Shown piece by piece: positions 15,699 to 24,673 of a DNA stretch of 64,000 bases (the stretch's first letter is position 1; each line of letters begins with the position of its first letter). Where the stretch lies: positions 1-64,000 of the forward strand of contig CAWFMY010000011.1 in the NCBI GenBank assembly GCA_963816925.1, written 5' to 3'. Under the pieces are notes generated by a model that saw nothing but the letters and a program-made list of their open reading frames with translations, had not been told where the DNA came from and did not search any database. This DNA comes from CAIWHR01 sp963816925. GTDB taxonomy: Bacteria; Pseudomonadota; Gammaproteobacteria; Burkholderiales; Casimicrobiaceae. The translations under genes and the position numbers were made by a program.

Positions 15699-18404
15699 AT
15701 GAAGGCGAACCAGATCCGCTACCGGTACGTTCTCGGCGCCGCCGTCGCCACCATCGTGTTGACGGCAATCGTGCAAGGCACGGTGCACGCCGCGGACATC
15801 AAGGTCGAGGTCACCGGCTCGAACATCCGGCGCATCGAAGGCGAGGGCGCGCTCCCGGTCCAGGTCATCGGGCGCGAGGAGATCGACCAGGCAGGCATCA
15901 CGAACGCCGTCGAGCTGATGAGCCTCATCTCGGCCAACAACAGCGCCGGCAACGTCCAGCTCGGCAACGTCATCGGCTCGAACACGTTTTCGAACCAGAC
16001 GGCGTCGCTGCGCGGACTGGGCGGCACGTCGACGCTCGTGCTCGTCAACGGCAAGCGCCTCGGCACGTTCGCCGGCGGGATCTCGGGCGCGGAGGGCGTG
16101 AACCTCGCCGCGATCCCGTTTTCGGCGATCCAGCGCGTCGAGGTTCTGAAGGATGGCGCGTCGGCGATCTACGGCAGCGACGCGATCGGCGGCGTGATCA
16201 ACTTCATCATGAAGAGCGATTTCTCCGGCATCGACACGACCGTGTGGTACGGCGCGCCGACGCGCAGCGGCGGCGGCGAGCAGTTCAACGTGGCGGCGAC
16301 ACTCGGCGCCGGAAATCTCGCGAAGGACAAATACAACGCTTTCCTGTCGATCTACTACCAGGAGCAGAAGCCGCTCAACCAGGCGGACCGCAATTTCTCG
16401 AAAACGAACTACATCCCGGATGAGGGGGTGGACACGACCTCGGGCCAGACGTTTCCGGCGTACGTCTACAACCCGGTCACCGGCGACGGGCTCGGCAATC
16501 CCGGATTCCCCAATTGCGCGCCGTCGATCGTCATCGGCTCGCGGTGCCGCTTCGACCCGGCGGCGTATCAGGGCACGCAAGGGCTCCCCGACACCAAGCA
16601 GCTCAACCTCTTCGGCTCGGCACGCTACCAGATCAACGGCGACTGGCAGGCGTACCTCACCGGCCTTTACTCGCAGCAGGACACGCGGTTCATCATCCAG
16701 CCGGTGCCGCTGTCCGACCAGATCGCGACGACCGCGACGCCGACGGGCGCGTCCGACATCCTCCTGCCGCCGACGAGCCCCTTTTACCCGCACCAGTTCG
16801 CGATCGATCATGGCGTCGACGGGCAGCCGCTCGGCATCCGCTATCGCTGTGTCGAGTGCGGGCTGCGCGACAACGAGGACACGAACCGGGCATTCCAGAT
16901 CGTCGCCGGCGCGCAGGGCACGGCGTGGGGCTGGGACATCGATGCGGCGTTCAACTACAGCCAGAACACGGCCAAGGAGCAACCGAACAGCGGATTCTTC
17001 CGCTACACGACGCTGCTGCCTTACCTCAACAGCGGGGCCGTCAACTTCTTCGGGCCCAATCCCTCCGACGTGACGCAGCACATCCAGTCGCTCAACTTCA
17101 CCGACGAGGTGTTCAATGCCAAGCTCAGCGGATACGGCTTCGACCTCAAGGGCTCCAGCGAGATCTACACGCTGCCGGCCGGGCCGTTGGCACTGGCGCT
17201 TGGCCTGCAGGCGGGCCAGGAGACCCTGCAACAGAACCCGAATCCGCTGCTCGCCACCGGCGACGTGACGGGGTACGGCGGCAACCTGCAGGTCATCGAC
17301 CACTCGCGCACGGTGTGGGCGATCTTCGGCGAACTCAACATTCCGATCGTGAAGAACCTGGAGGCGAATGTCGCCGTGCGCTACGACCACTACAGCGACT
17401 TCGGCAGCACGACAAACCCGAAGGTGGCATTGCGCTGGCAGCCGATTCCCTCGCTGCTGTTCCGCGGATCGTGGGGCACGGGCTTCCTCGCGCCGACCTT
17501 GTATCAGCTGTGGAATCCGGCGACGCCGGGACTCTCCCAGGCCGGTCAGAGCGACCCGCTCCGGTGTCCGGATCCGAATGGCCCGGGCAACGAGACCAAT
17601 CCGGACTGCAACACGCAGTACACCGTGACCTTCGGCGGCAACCCGAATCTGCAGCCGGAGAAATCGAACCAGACCACTGTCGGCGGCATCTGGGAACCGG
17701 TCAACGGTCTGTCCATCGGCGCCGACTACTTCAACATGGATCTCAAGAACCTCGTGTCGAACGGCGTGCCGATTGCGACGATCCTCGATCCGGCGACGTA
17801 TGCGACCTACAGCAGTCTCGTGACGCGACAGGCCACCTGCGTCGGCGGGCAACCGTGCCCGATCACCGCGATCGACCAGCGGTTCGTCAATCTTGGCGAG
17901 GTGAAGATCCAGGGGATCGACATCGATGCGCGGTACACCTCGCCGGCGACGGACTACGGTCGCTTCCGGGCACTGCTGACCGGCACGTACTACATCAGCT
18001 ACGAGGTCGAGCAGCCCAACGGGACGTTCGCCGGCTTCGTGTCGAATGCGTACCAGGCGGCAGCGACGGGCATCACGCCACGGTGGAAGAGCTACACGGC
18101 ACTGACGTGGGATCTCGGGCCGTGGACGGCGACGCTCGGCAACAACTACCAGAGCTCGTATATCGACGTCCATACCGACAACGACGGCAACCAGCGTCGC
18201 GTGGGTTCGCTCACCACCTGGGACCTGCAGGGCTCGTACACGGGGTTCAAGAGCTTCACGCTAACGCTCGGCGTCAAGAACCTGCTGGACACGAACCCGC
18301 CGTTCACCAATTCGGACCTGACGTTCCAGAGCGGTTATGACCCGTCGTATTACGATCCGCGCGCGCGCTTCGTGTACGGGTCGATCCGGTACGCGATTCG
18401 TTAG
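15699..18404 (+). CDS. TonB-dependent outer-membrane receptor
   Basis: A 901-residue receptor with an intact frame. The signal peptide is MKANQIRYRYVLGAAVATIV... ending near VHAAD. The plug domain begins KVEVTGSNIRRIEGEGALPV and continues with LRGLGGTSTLVLVNGKRLG and GASAIYGSDAIGGVINFIMK. The remaining 650 residues are aromatic-rich beta strands with extracellular loops containing cysteine pairs. It ends FVYGSIRYAIR. The GSNIRR plug start is typical of receptors for complex carbohydrates, peptides or flavonoids in gamma- and betaproteobacteria. The transported ligand is unknown. The start at 15699 was chosen because the signal peptide begins there and GGGGGG lies upstream. No TonB or energy gene is adjacent. 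Confidence 0.92.
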   Translation: MKANQIRYRYVLGAAVATIVLTAIVQGTVHAADIKVEVTGSNIRRIEGEGALPVQVIGREEIDQAGITNAVELMSLISANNSAGNVQLGNVIGSNTFSNQTASLRGLGGTSTLVLVNGKRLGTFAGGISGAEGVNLAAIPFSAIQRVEVLKDGASAIYGSDAIGGVINFIMKSDFSGIDTTVWYGAPTRSGGGEQFNVAATLGAGNLAKDKYNAFLSIYYQEQKPLNQADRNFSKTNYIPDEGVDTTSGQTFPAYVYNPVTGDGLGNPGFPNCAPSIVIGSRCRFDPAAYQGTQGLPDTKQLNLFGSARYQINGDWQAYLTGLYSQQDTRFIIQPVPLSDQIATTATPTGASDILLPPTSPFYPHQFAIDHGVDGQPLGIRYRCVECGLRDNEDTNRAFQIVAGAQGTAWGWDIDAAFNYSQNTAKEQPNSGFFRYTTLLPYLNSGAVNFFGPNPSDVTQHIQSLNFTDEVFNAKLSGYGFDLKGSSEIYTLPAGPLALALGLQAGQETLQQNPNPLLATGDVTGYGGNLQVIDHSRTVWAIFGELNIPIVKNLEANVAVRYDHYSDFGSTTNPKVALRWQPIPSLLFRGSWGTGFLAPTLYQLWNPATPGLSQAGQSDPLRCPDPNGPGNETNPDCNTQYTVTFGGNPNLQPEKSNQTTVGGIWEPVNGLSIGADYFNMDLKNLVSNGVPIATILDPATYATYSSLVTRQATCVGGQPCPITAIDQRFVNLGEVKIQGIDIDARYTSPATDYGRFRALLTGTYYISYEVEQPNGTFAGFVSNAYQAAATGITPRWKSYTALTWDLGPWTATLGNNYQSSYIDVHTDNDGNQRRVGSLTTWDLQGSYTGFKSFTLTLGVKNLLDTNPPFTNSDLTFQSGYDPSYYDPRARFVYGSIRYAIR

Positions 18405-18409
18405 CGCCG

Positions 18410-18649
18410 GTGTCGGGCAACGACGTGCGAAACGCTGGACGGACTACGCTTGTCGCCGTCGCGGTGGCGTCGCTCGCCGCGGCGTGCGGGACGCCCGAGG
18501 CGGGCGGCGAAGCGCGTGAGCGCCCGGTCTATCGCACGGGGAGCAACCTGCCGGTCAAGGAACCCGAGGAAAAGTCGCGGACGCAGGTGAGCGCGCCGGC
18601 GACGAATCCGCTACCGCCGGTCGGGATGCCGCCGCGTCCCGGCGGTTGA
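18410..18649 (+). CDS. Small proline-rich lipoprotein
   Basis: A 79-residue product from a GTG start, 5 bases after the receptor stop. The lipobox is SLAAAC with lipidated C26. The mature part is short and rich in proline and charged residues (RPVYRTGSNLPVKEP, NPLPPVGMPPRPGG), without secondary structure that I can predict. Small lipoproteins containing the 'TGSNlP' string are widespread in Burkholderiales, and their role is not known to me. Position suggests co-transcription with the TonB receptor. Confidence 0.62.
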   Translation: MSGNDVRNAGRTTLVAVAVASLAAACGTPEAGGEARERPVYRTGSNLPVKEPEEKSRTQVSAPATNPLPPVGMPPRPGG

Positions 18650-18660
18650 GCGCGCGCGAT

Positions 18661-19759
18661 CTAGAAGAGATCGAGCTGACCGGAGACGCGCGGCGGCCGG
18701 AACCGCGTCGTGTCGAGCGGCACCTCGCGCTCCGCATTGAGGCCGAGGCGCTTGCAGGCGAGGCCGAAGCGCTTGCGGATCAAGTCGGCGTACTGGCCCT
18801 GCCCGTGCATGCGCGCGCCGAAGCGCGGGTCGTTGTCGCGGCCACCGCGGATGTCCCGCACGATGCTCATGACGTGCGCGGCGCGCAGCGGGTAGTGCGC
18901 ATCGAGCCACGCGCGGAACAGCGGCGCCACTTCGAGCGGCAGGCGGAGCAGCGTGTAGCCGGCATGGGTCGCGCCGGCGGCGGCCGCCGCCTCGAGGATC
19001 GACTCCATGTCCTTGTCGGTAAGCTGCGGAATGACCGGCGCGACGTTGACGCCGACGGAGATGCCCGCCGACGAGAGCGCCTTGACGATCTCGAGCCTTC
19101 GATGGGGTGCCGCCGCGCGCGGGTCGAGCGTGCGCGCGAGCTCCTTGTCGAGCATCGCGATCGAGACGAACACGCGGACGAGGTTCTTCGCCGCCAGCGG
19201 CGCGAGGAGATCCAGGTCGCGCAGGACGAGCGCGCCCTTGGTCGTGATCGTCAGCGGGTGGTCGCAGGCCGACAGGAGCTCGATGATGCTGCGCGTGATC
19301 TTCCATTCGCGCTCGATCGGCTGGTAGGGATCGGTGTTGCTGCCGAGGTGGATCGGATCGCAGACGTAGCCGGGCTTGGAAATCTCGGCCTGCAGGAGCA
19401 CCGCCGCGTTCGGCTTCGCGAACAGCTGCGTCTCGAAGTCGATCCCCGGCGACAGGTCGAGAAAGGCGTGCGACGGCCGCGCGTAGCAATACACGCAGCC
19501 ATGCTCGCAGCCCTGATACGGGTTGATCGACTGGCTGATACGGGATGTCCGGCGATTCGTTGCGCGCGATGATCGTGCGCGCCTGCTGGAGGTGGACGAC
19601 GGTCTTGGGCGGGCGCGGCGCGTCGTCGACTTCGCCCGGGCTCCCGTTCGCGTCGCCCCAGCCGTCGTCGACCGCTTCGCGCTGCTCGCGGCGGAAGCGG
19701 TTTTCCGGGTTGAAGGTTGCGCCTCGGCCTTTGGTCGGCTTTGGCACCGGGACGGCCAT
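18661..19759 (-). CDS. Radical SAM protein, PA0069 / spore-photolyase-like family, frame-disrupted
   Basis: About 365 residues. The N-terminal part reads MAVPVPKPTKGRGATFNPENR and ARNESPDIPYQ. The rest continues in another frame as QSINPYQGCEHGCVYCYARP, with the iron-sulfur motif C-x3-C-x2-C, then HLGSNTDPYQPIEREWKITR, LTITTKGALVLRDLD and GARMHGQGQYADLIRKRF. The frame change falls near 19533, where one extra C would explain it. This family of SplB-like radical SAM proteins has no settled substrate. A frame break exactly at the active-site motif would normally mean loss of function, but here an assembly indel is more likely. It ends with RPPRVSGQLDLF and a TAG stop. Confidence 0.8.
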
Positions 19760-19770
19760 CCCGAAGGTCC

Positions 19771-20202
19771 TCAGGGTTCGAGCGCGGCGTCCAGCGTGAC
19801 GGTGATCGACGGCGAAAGCGCGCGCGAAACGACGCAGCCGGTTTTTGCGCCCGAGGCGAACTCGGCGAACTTCGCGGCGTCGATGCCCGGCACGCGGGCG
19901 CGCGTGGTGAGATGCACCGCGGTGATCGTCGGCTTGCCGTCGACCGGGTCCATCGTCAGCACCGCTTCGCTGTCGATGACCTCGGCGGTGAAGCCGGCAT
20001 TGTTCAACGTGAACGACAGCGCCATCGTGTAACAGCCCGCGTGCGCGGCGGCGATCAATTCTTCCGGATTGGTGCCCTTGCCGTCGCCGAAGCGCGCCTT
20101 GAACGAATACGGCGTGTCCTTCAGCGTGCCGCTTTGCGCCGACAAGGTGCCCGAGCCTTCCTGGGTGCTGCCCTGCCAATGTGCGGATGCCTTGCGTTTC
20201 AT
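19771..20202 (-). CDS. osmC: OsmC-family peroxiredoxin-like protein
   Basis: A 143-residue OsmC protein. It has SAHWQGSTQEGSGTLSAQSG, GTNPEELIAAAHAGCYTMAL with the peroxidatic cysteine, and GAKTGCVVSRALSPSITVTL with the resolving cysteine. OsmC reduces organic hydroperoxides in the cytosol. Its length and the GT-N-P-E-E-L-I-A-A-A-H-A motif fit OsmC rather than Ohr. The start at 20202 (MKRKASAHW) is the conserved one. It sits 11 bases upstream of the radical SAM gene and is divergent from the homocysteine synthase gene. Confidence 0.9.
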   Translation of the reverse strand: MKRKASAHWQGSTQEGSGTLSAQSGTLKDTPYSFKARFGDGKGTNPEELIAAAHAGCYTMALSFTLNNAGFTAEVIDSEAVLTMDPVDGKPTITAVHLTTRARVPGIDAAKFAEFASGAKTGCVVSRALSPSITVTLDAALEP

Positions 20203-20356
20203 CGTGCGTCTCCTGTTCACGTTCGCGGCGTCACGCCCGCGGATAGACCCGAATTCTAATCCATGGCGGGCGCTCGCCCGAACTGCGGCCGCCACGTGAT
20301 CTGCGTTGCGCTACCATACTCGGCCCTCACGCGACCCCGCCATCGAGGTCCCCACC

Positions 20357-21664
20357 ATGGCCAAGCCCAGGACCCCGCACTTCGATACGCTGACCCTGCA
20401 CGCCGGCGCCGCGCCAGACCCGGCGACCGGAGCGCGGGCGACGCCGATCTACCAATCGGCCTCGTTCGTATTTCCGGACGGCGACCACGCGGCGGCGCTG
20501 TTCGACATGGAGCGCCCCGGCCACGTCTATTCGCGCATCTCGAATCCGACCTGCGCCGTGCTGGAGGAGCGGATCGCGGCGCTGGAAGGCGGCGTGGGCG
20601 CGATTGCAACGGCCAGCGGGCAGGCGGCGATGCACCTCGCCATCGTGACCCTGCTGTCGTCGGGGTCGCACATCGTGGCGTCGCGCGCGCTCTACGGCGG
20701 CTCGCACAACCTGCTCGATTATACGCTGCCGCGTTTCGGCATCGAGACGACGTTCGTCGACGGCCGCGATCTCGATCAATGGCGCGCGGCGATCCGTCCG
20801 ACCACGCGGCTCCTCTTCGGCGAGACGCTCGGCAATCCCGGGCTCGACGTGCTCGACATCCCGCACGTCGCCGACATCGCGCATGCGCATGGCGTGCCTC
20901 TGCTCGTCGACTCGACGTTCACGACGCCGTTCCTGATGCAGCCGTTCGCGCACGGCGCCGACCTCGTCTTCCACTCCGCGACCAAGTTCCTTTCCGGCCA
21001 CGGCGTGGTCATCGGCGGCGTGCTGGTCGATTCCGGACGGTTCGACTGGAACGCGCCGGCGTCGCGCGCCCGCTTTCCGACGCTGACCGAGCCGTACAGG
21101 GGCTTCCACGACATGGTGTTCAGCGAGGAATCGACGACCGCGGCGTTCCTGCTGCGCGCGCGGCGCGAAGGCGTGCGCGACTTCGGCGCATGCATGGCGC
21201 CGTTCACCGCGTTCCAGATCCTGCAGGGGATCGAGACGCTGCCGCTGCGCATGGCGCGCCACGTCGAGAACACGCGCAAGGTCGTCGCCTTCCTGGCATC
21301 GAACGCGATGGTCGCCGGCGTCGCCTATCCGGAACTCGCGGACCATCCCGATCACGCGCTGGCGCAGAAACTCCTGCCGAACGGCTGCGGCGCAGTGTTC
21401 AGCTTCAACCTCGCGGGAACGCGCGCACAGGGACGCAAGTTCATCGAAACGCTGAAGATCTTTTCGCATCTCGCCAATGTCGGCGACGCCAAGTCGCTCG
21501 TCATCCATCCGGCCAGCACGACGCATTTCCGGATGTCGGCGGCGGAGCTCGCGAAGGCGGGGATCACCGAGGGCACCATCCGCCTGTCGATCGGACTCGA
21601 GAATCCGGACGACCTGATCGAGGACCTGAGCCGGGCGCTGCACGCGGCGGGGAAGGCGGCCTAG
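20357..21664 (+). CDS. metY: O-acetyl/O-succinylhomoserine sulfhydrylase-type Cys/Met metabolism PLP enzyme
   Basis: A 435-residue PLP enzyme of the Cys/Met metabolism family. It begins PHFDTLTLHAGAAPDPATGA, as homocysteine synthases do. PLP contacts are SGQAAMHLAI, LLVDSTFTTPFLMQPF and the Schiff-base lysine in FHSATKFLSGHG. The end SIGLENPDDLIEDLSRAL is typical of the family. MetY-type enzymes make homocysteine directly from an activated homoserine and sulfide. The choice between O-acetyl and O-succinyl substrate cannot be made with certainty. The start at 20357 (MAKPRTPHF) is preferred over an ATG 51 bases upstream. The alpha/beta hydrolase gene starts 5 bases after the stop. Confidence 0.87.
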   Translation: MAKPRTPHFDTLTLHAGAAPDPATGARATPIYQSASFVFPDGDHAAALFDMERPGHVYSRISNPTCAVLEERIAALEGGVGAIATASGQAAMHLAIVTLLSSGSHIVASRALYGGSHNLLDYTLPRFGIETTFVDGRDLDQWRAAIRPTTRLLFGETLGNPGLDVLDIPHVADIAHAHGVPLLVDSTFTTPFLMQPFAHGADLVFHSATKFLSGHGVVIGGVLVDSGRFDWNAPASRARFPTLTEPYRGFHDMVFSEESTTAAFLLRARREGVRDFGACMAPFTAFQILQGIETLPLRMARHVENTRKVVAFLASNAMVAGVAYPELADHPDHALAQKLLPNGCGAVFSFNLAGTRAQGRKFIETLKIFSHLANVGDAKSLVIHPASTTHFRMSAAELAKAGITEGTIRLSIGLENPDDLIEDLSRALHAAGKAA

Positions 21665-21668
21665 CGCA

Positions 21669-22457
21669 ATGGAACTGTCCGTCAACGGTTCCGGGGTTTA
21701 CGCCTACACCGGTGCGCGACCTCTCGGCGCGACGCAGCGGACGATCGTGTTCGTCCATGGCGCCGCGAACGACCACAGCGTGTGGGCGTGGCAGTCGCGC
21801 TACTTCGCGCATCACGGATTCAATGTCCTCGCGGTCGACCTGCCCGGCCACGGCCGTTCCGGCGGCGATGCGTTGTCCTCCGTCGAAGCCATTGCGGAAT
21901 GGATTCCGGCGCTGCTCGACGCGGCGAAGGTCGAGCGCGCCGTGCTCGTGGGTCATTCGCTGGGATCGCTCGCCGCGCTCGAGGCGGCAGCGCGGTATCC
22001 GGCGCGCGTCGAGAGGATCGCGCTCCTCGGTCCGGCAGTGCCGATGACGGTGAGTGACGATCTGCTCGATGCGGCGGGCCGCAACGAGCATCTTGCACTC
22101 GAGCTCATCAACGGCTGGTCGTTCAGCGCCGGGCGCCAGCTCGGCGGCAATGCGGTGCCCGGCATGTGGATGACCGGCAATGCGATCCGGCTCATGGAAC
22201 GTGCGCGGCCCAACGTGCTCGCGACCGACCTCAAGGCGTGTCACGCCTACGCCAACGGGCTCGCCGCCGCGGCCGAGGTGCGCTGCCCGGTGCTGACGAT
22301 CACGGGCGCCCGCGACATCATGGCGCCGCCGCGCAACGCGCAGGCGCTGATCGCGGCACTGAAGGAGCATCGCGCCGTCTCGCTGTCCCGCAGCGGGCAC
22401 GCGATGATGGCCGAGGAGCCCGATGCCGTGCTGGACGCGCTTCGGTCGTTTATCTGA
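21669..22457 (+). CDS. Alpha/beta hydrolase
   Basis: A 262-residue cytosolic hydrolase with the full catalytic set: the oxyanion region FVHGAANDHSVW, nucleophile elbow GHSLGS, the acid within TGARDIM and the histidine in SGHAMMAEEP. The cap domain is short. This architecture is shared by esterases, C-C hydrolases and haloperoxidase-like enzymes. It follows the homocysteine synthase gene by 4 bases, so the two are co-transcribed. MetX-like homoserine acyltransferases have the same fold but lack this sequence, so that role is not supported. Confidence 0.85.
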   Translation: MELSVNGSGVYAYTGARPLGATQRTIVFVHGAANDHSVWAWQSRYFAHHGFNVLAVDLPGHGRSGGDALSSVEAIAEWIPALLDAAKVERAVLVGHSLGSLAALEAAARYPARVERIALLGPAVPMTVSDDLLDAAGRNEHLALELINGWSFSAGRQLGGNAVPGMWMTGNAIRLMERARPNVLATDLKACHAYANGLAAAAEVRCPVLTITGARDIMAPPRNAQALIAALKEHRAVSLSRSGHAMMAEEPDAVLDALRSFI

Positions 22458-22469
22458 TGGAGCCGCGCG

Positions 22470-23024
22470 TCAGGCGCGCTTCCATTTGATCGAGCAACCG
22501 ACGGCGGCATGCTGGATCGCCGGCGCCGTGCCGCCGCGCGCGACGGCCGTCATCGCGTCGAAGAGCTCGCGCGGCGCGGTCGGGTCGGGCGAGCGGCCCG
22601 AGCTGTCGAGGCGGCCGCGGTAGACGAGCTTCAGGTCCCCGTCGTAGCCGAAGAAGTCCGGCGTGCAGACCGCGCCGTACGCCTTGGCGACCGCCTGCGA
22701 TTCGTCGAGCACATACGGGAATGGAAACGCGAGCTTCGCGGCGAGTGCCTTCATGTTGTCGAACGAGTCGTCGGGATAGTCCGCCGGGTCGTTGCTCATG
22801 ATCGCCACGCTGCCCACGCCGTGTGCCGCCAGCTCGCGCGTGTCGCGCACGATCTTGTCCAGCACCGCCTTGACGTACGGGCAGTGGTTGCAGATGAACA
22901 TGACGACGGTGCCGTTGGCGCCGCGCGCGGACGCCAGCGTGTGGCGGCGGCCGTCCGTGCCCGGAAGATCGAAGGGCGGCGCGACGGCGCCGGGCATTCC
23001 AGGGGGGATCGGGAGCGCTGTCAT
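22470..23024 (-). CDS. Thioredoxin-family protein (AhpC/TSA-like, CNHC motif)
   Basis: A 184-residue thioredoxin-fold protein without a signal peptide. It begins APPFDLPGTDGRRHTLASA. The redox site is VMFICNHCPYVKAVL with C-N-H-C, and the fold continues VGSVAIMSNDPADYPDDS, VLDESQAVAKAYGAVCTPDFF and VYRGRLD. This CNHC subfamily is common in proteobacteria and cyanobacteria. Its partners are unknown. The cis-proline lies in VCTPDFF, preceded by an additional cysteine. The start at 23024 is the first methionine before the fold. It is convergent to the hydrolase gene. Confidence 0.85.
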   Translation of the reverse strand: MTALPIPPGMPGAVAPPFDLPGTDGRRHTLASARGANGTVVMFICNHCPYVKAVLDKIVRDTRELAAHGVGSVAIMSNDPADYPDDSFDNMKALAAKLAFPFPYVLDESQAVAKAYGAVCTPDFFGYDGDLKLVYRGRLDSSGRSPDPTAPRELFDAMTAVARGGTAPAIQHAAVGCSIKWKRA

Positions 23025-23081
23025 GGTTCCTCGCGAACGACGTGACGTGAGTGTGTCAAAATCGTAGCACGTTCGAGCCGG

Positions 23082-23931
23082 ATGAAAGTCCCGATGCGCG
23101 TCGTTCGCCATTCCGATCCCGATGCCTTCATTGCTGCCGCGGCGCCGATGGCCGCGCGCGGCGAAGCGTCGGCGAGCCCGTTCGCGGGATGGGCGTATTC
23201 GATAAAGCGGACACCGCCGGCGGCGGACCAGCGCGTGTATCTCGCGACGTACGGCGACTGCGGCGCGGCGATCCAGCGCGACGAAGGTCCGTTGTTCATG
23301 GGCCAGAGCGACCCGGCCGCCGCGGTCGCCTTTGCCGACGACCTCGCGTCCGACTGGCCAACGCTGCAGGGCGTGGTCGGTGCGCAGGCGGCGTGCGAGG
23401 CCTTCGCGCGGCGCTGGAAAATGCGCACGGGCCGCGTGCATTCGCTTCGCGCGCACATGCGCCAGCACGCGCTTACGTGCCGTGGCGGACATTCCGGCGG
23501 CGCCCGGCGCGCCGCGCGTCGCGGCGGAGCCCGACCTCGCCTGGCTGCAGGACGGGCAGATCGCGTTCATCGCCGAGGCCGGGATTCCCGATTCGCCCGA
23601 ACGCGTGCGGACGTGGCTGCCGAAGCGCGTCGATCGCGGCGACTATTGGATCTGGGACGACGACGGTCCGGCGGCGTTCGCCGGCTTCAACGATGCGGCG
23701 CCGGATTTCGCGCGCATCGCCCCTGTCTATACGCTGCCCGACCGGCGCGGCCGCGGCTACGCGACGTCGCTGGTCGCCTCGATTTCGCGCGAGCTCATCG
23801 CGCGCGGCAAGCGGCGGTTGTTTCTCACGACGGATGTCGCGAATCCCACGTCGAACGCCATCTACGCGCGAATCGGCTACGTCGCGGAAACCGACGACTA
23901 CCATTTCGACCTGGTCGAAGCGCCGCGCTGA
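23082..23931 (+). CDS. GNAT-family acetyltransferase, frame-disrupted
   Basis: About 282 residues. The N-terminal half (MKVPMRVVRHSDPDAFIAAA..., ADDLASDWPTLQGVVGAQ) has the look of the DUF4081-like arm seen in two-domain GNATs. The C-terminal half, in another frame, is a standard GNAT domain: FAGFNDAAPDFARIAPVYTL, acetyl-CoA loop PDRRGRGYATSLVAS, then RRLFLTTDVANPTSNAIYAR and IGYVAETDDYHFDL. The break lies near 23475 (HALT followed by AVADIPAAPGAP). It is probably a sequencing indel, since both halves are clean. The gene ends 3 bases before rsmE. Confidence 0.82.
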
Positions 23932-23934
23932 ATC

Positions 23935-24673
23935 ATGGCGGCGCCGCGCTTCTTCTTCCCGTCTGCGTTGACCCGGGAGCGTCGTCGGGCAAACGATCGA
24001 GTTGCCGGCGGCCGCGGCGCATCACGCGGTGCGCGTCGTGCGGCTCGCGGCCGGCGACGCGCTGACGCTCTTCGACGGCACGGGAGGCGAATACGCGGCA
24101 ACGCTCGTGCGCGTCGAGCGCAACGATGTCGCCGTGCGCATCGATTCGTTCGATCCTGTCGAGCGCGAATCGCCGTTGTCCGTGACGCTTGCGCAGGCGA
24201 TCGCCGCCAACGACGCGATGGACTACGCCGTGCGCAAGGCGGTGGAGCTTGGCGTGACGGCCCTCCAGCCGCTCGTCACCGAACGCAGCGCGCCGCTGCC
24301 TTCGGGCGAGCGCGGCGACAAGCGGCTCGCGCACTGGAGAGGCATCGCCGTCGCGGCATGCGAGCAATGCGGGCGCAATCGGATTCCGCCGGTCGCGGCA
24401 GCGGCGCCGTGGAAGGAATGGCTCGCGGCATGGAAGGGCGCCGGAATCGTGCTGGTGCCCGGTGCGGCCACGCCGCTCGCCGCGTTGCCGCGGCCCACAC
24501 CTCCGGTCGCGATCGCCATCGGGCCGGAAGGAGGCTTCACGGACCGCGAAATCGGCGCGGCCCGCGCCGCGGGATGGCACGCGGTAGCGCTCGGCCCGCG
24601 CGTGCTGCGCACCGAGACCGCGGCGGCAGCCGCGCTCGCGGCGATGCAGGTCCTCTGGGGAGATCTGCAATGA
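23935..24673 (+). CDS. rsmE: 16S rRNA (uracil1498-N3)-methyltransferase, frame-disrupted N-terminus
   Basis: RsmE methylates U1498 of 16S rRNA in the decoding region. The N-terminus reads MAAPRFFFPSALT, and from 24002 the rest is clean: HHAVRVVRLAAGDALTLFDG (PUA-like part) and the SPOUT knot with VTALQPLVTERSAP, AIAIGPEGGFTDREI and ALGPRVLRTETAAAAALA. Between them, adding one C to CCC at 23972-23974 and one G to GGG at 23987-23989 restores a continuous LTPGASSGQTIELPAAAAHH. This is a convincing sign of two homopolymer deletions in the assembly. The metallophosphatase gene overlaps its stop by 4 bases (ATGA). Confidence 0.88.

Noticed and set aside
15225..18173. A 982-residue open frame opposite the TonB receptor gene
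   Set aside because: Arginine- and valine-rich with no domain. It is the codon-shadow expected opposite a GC-rich gene.
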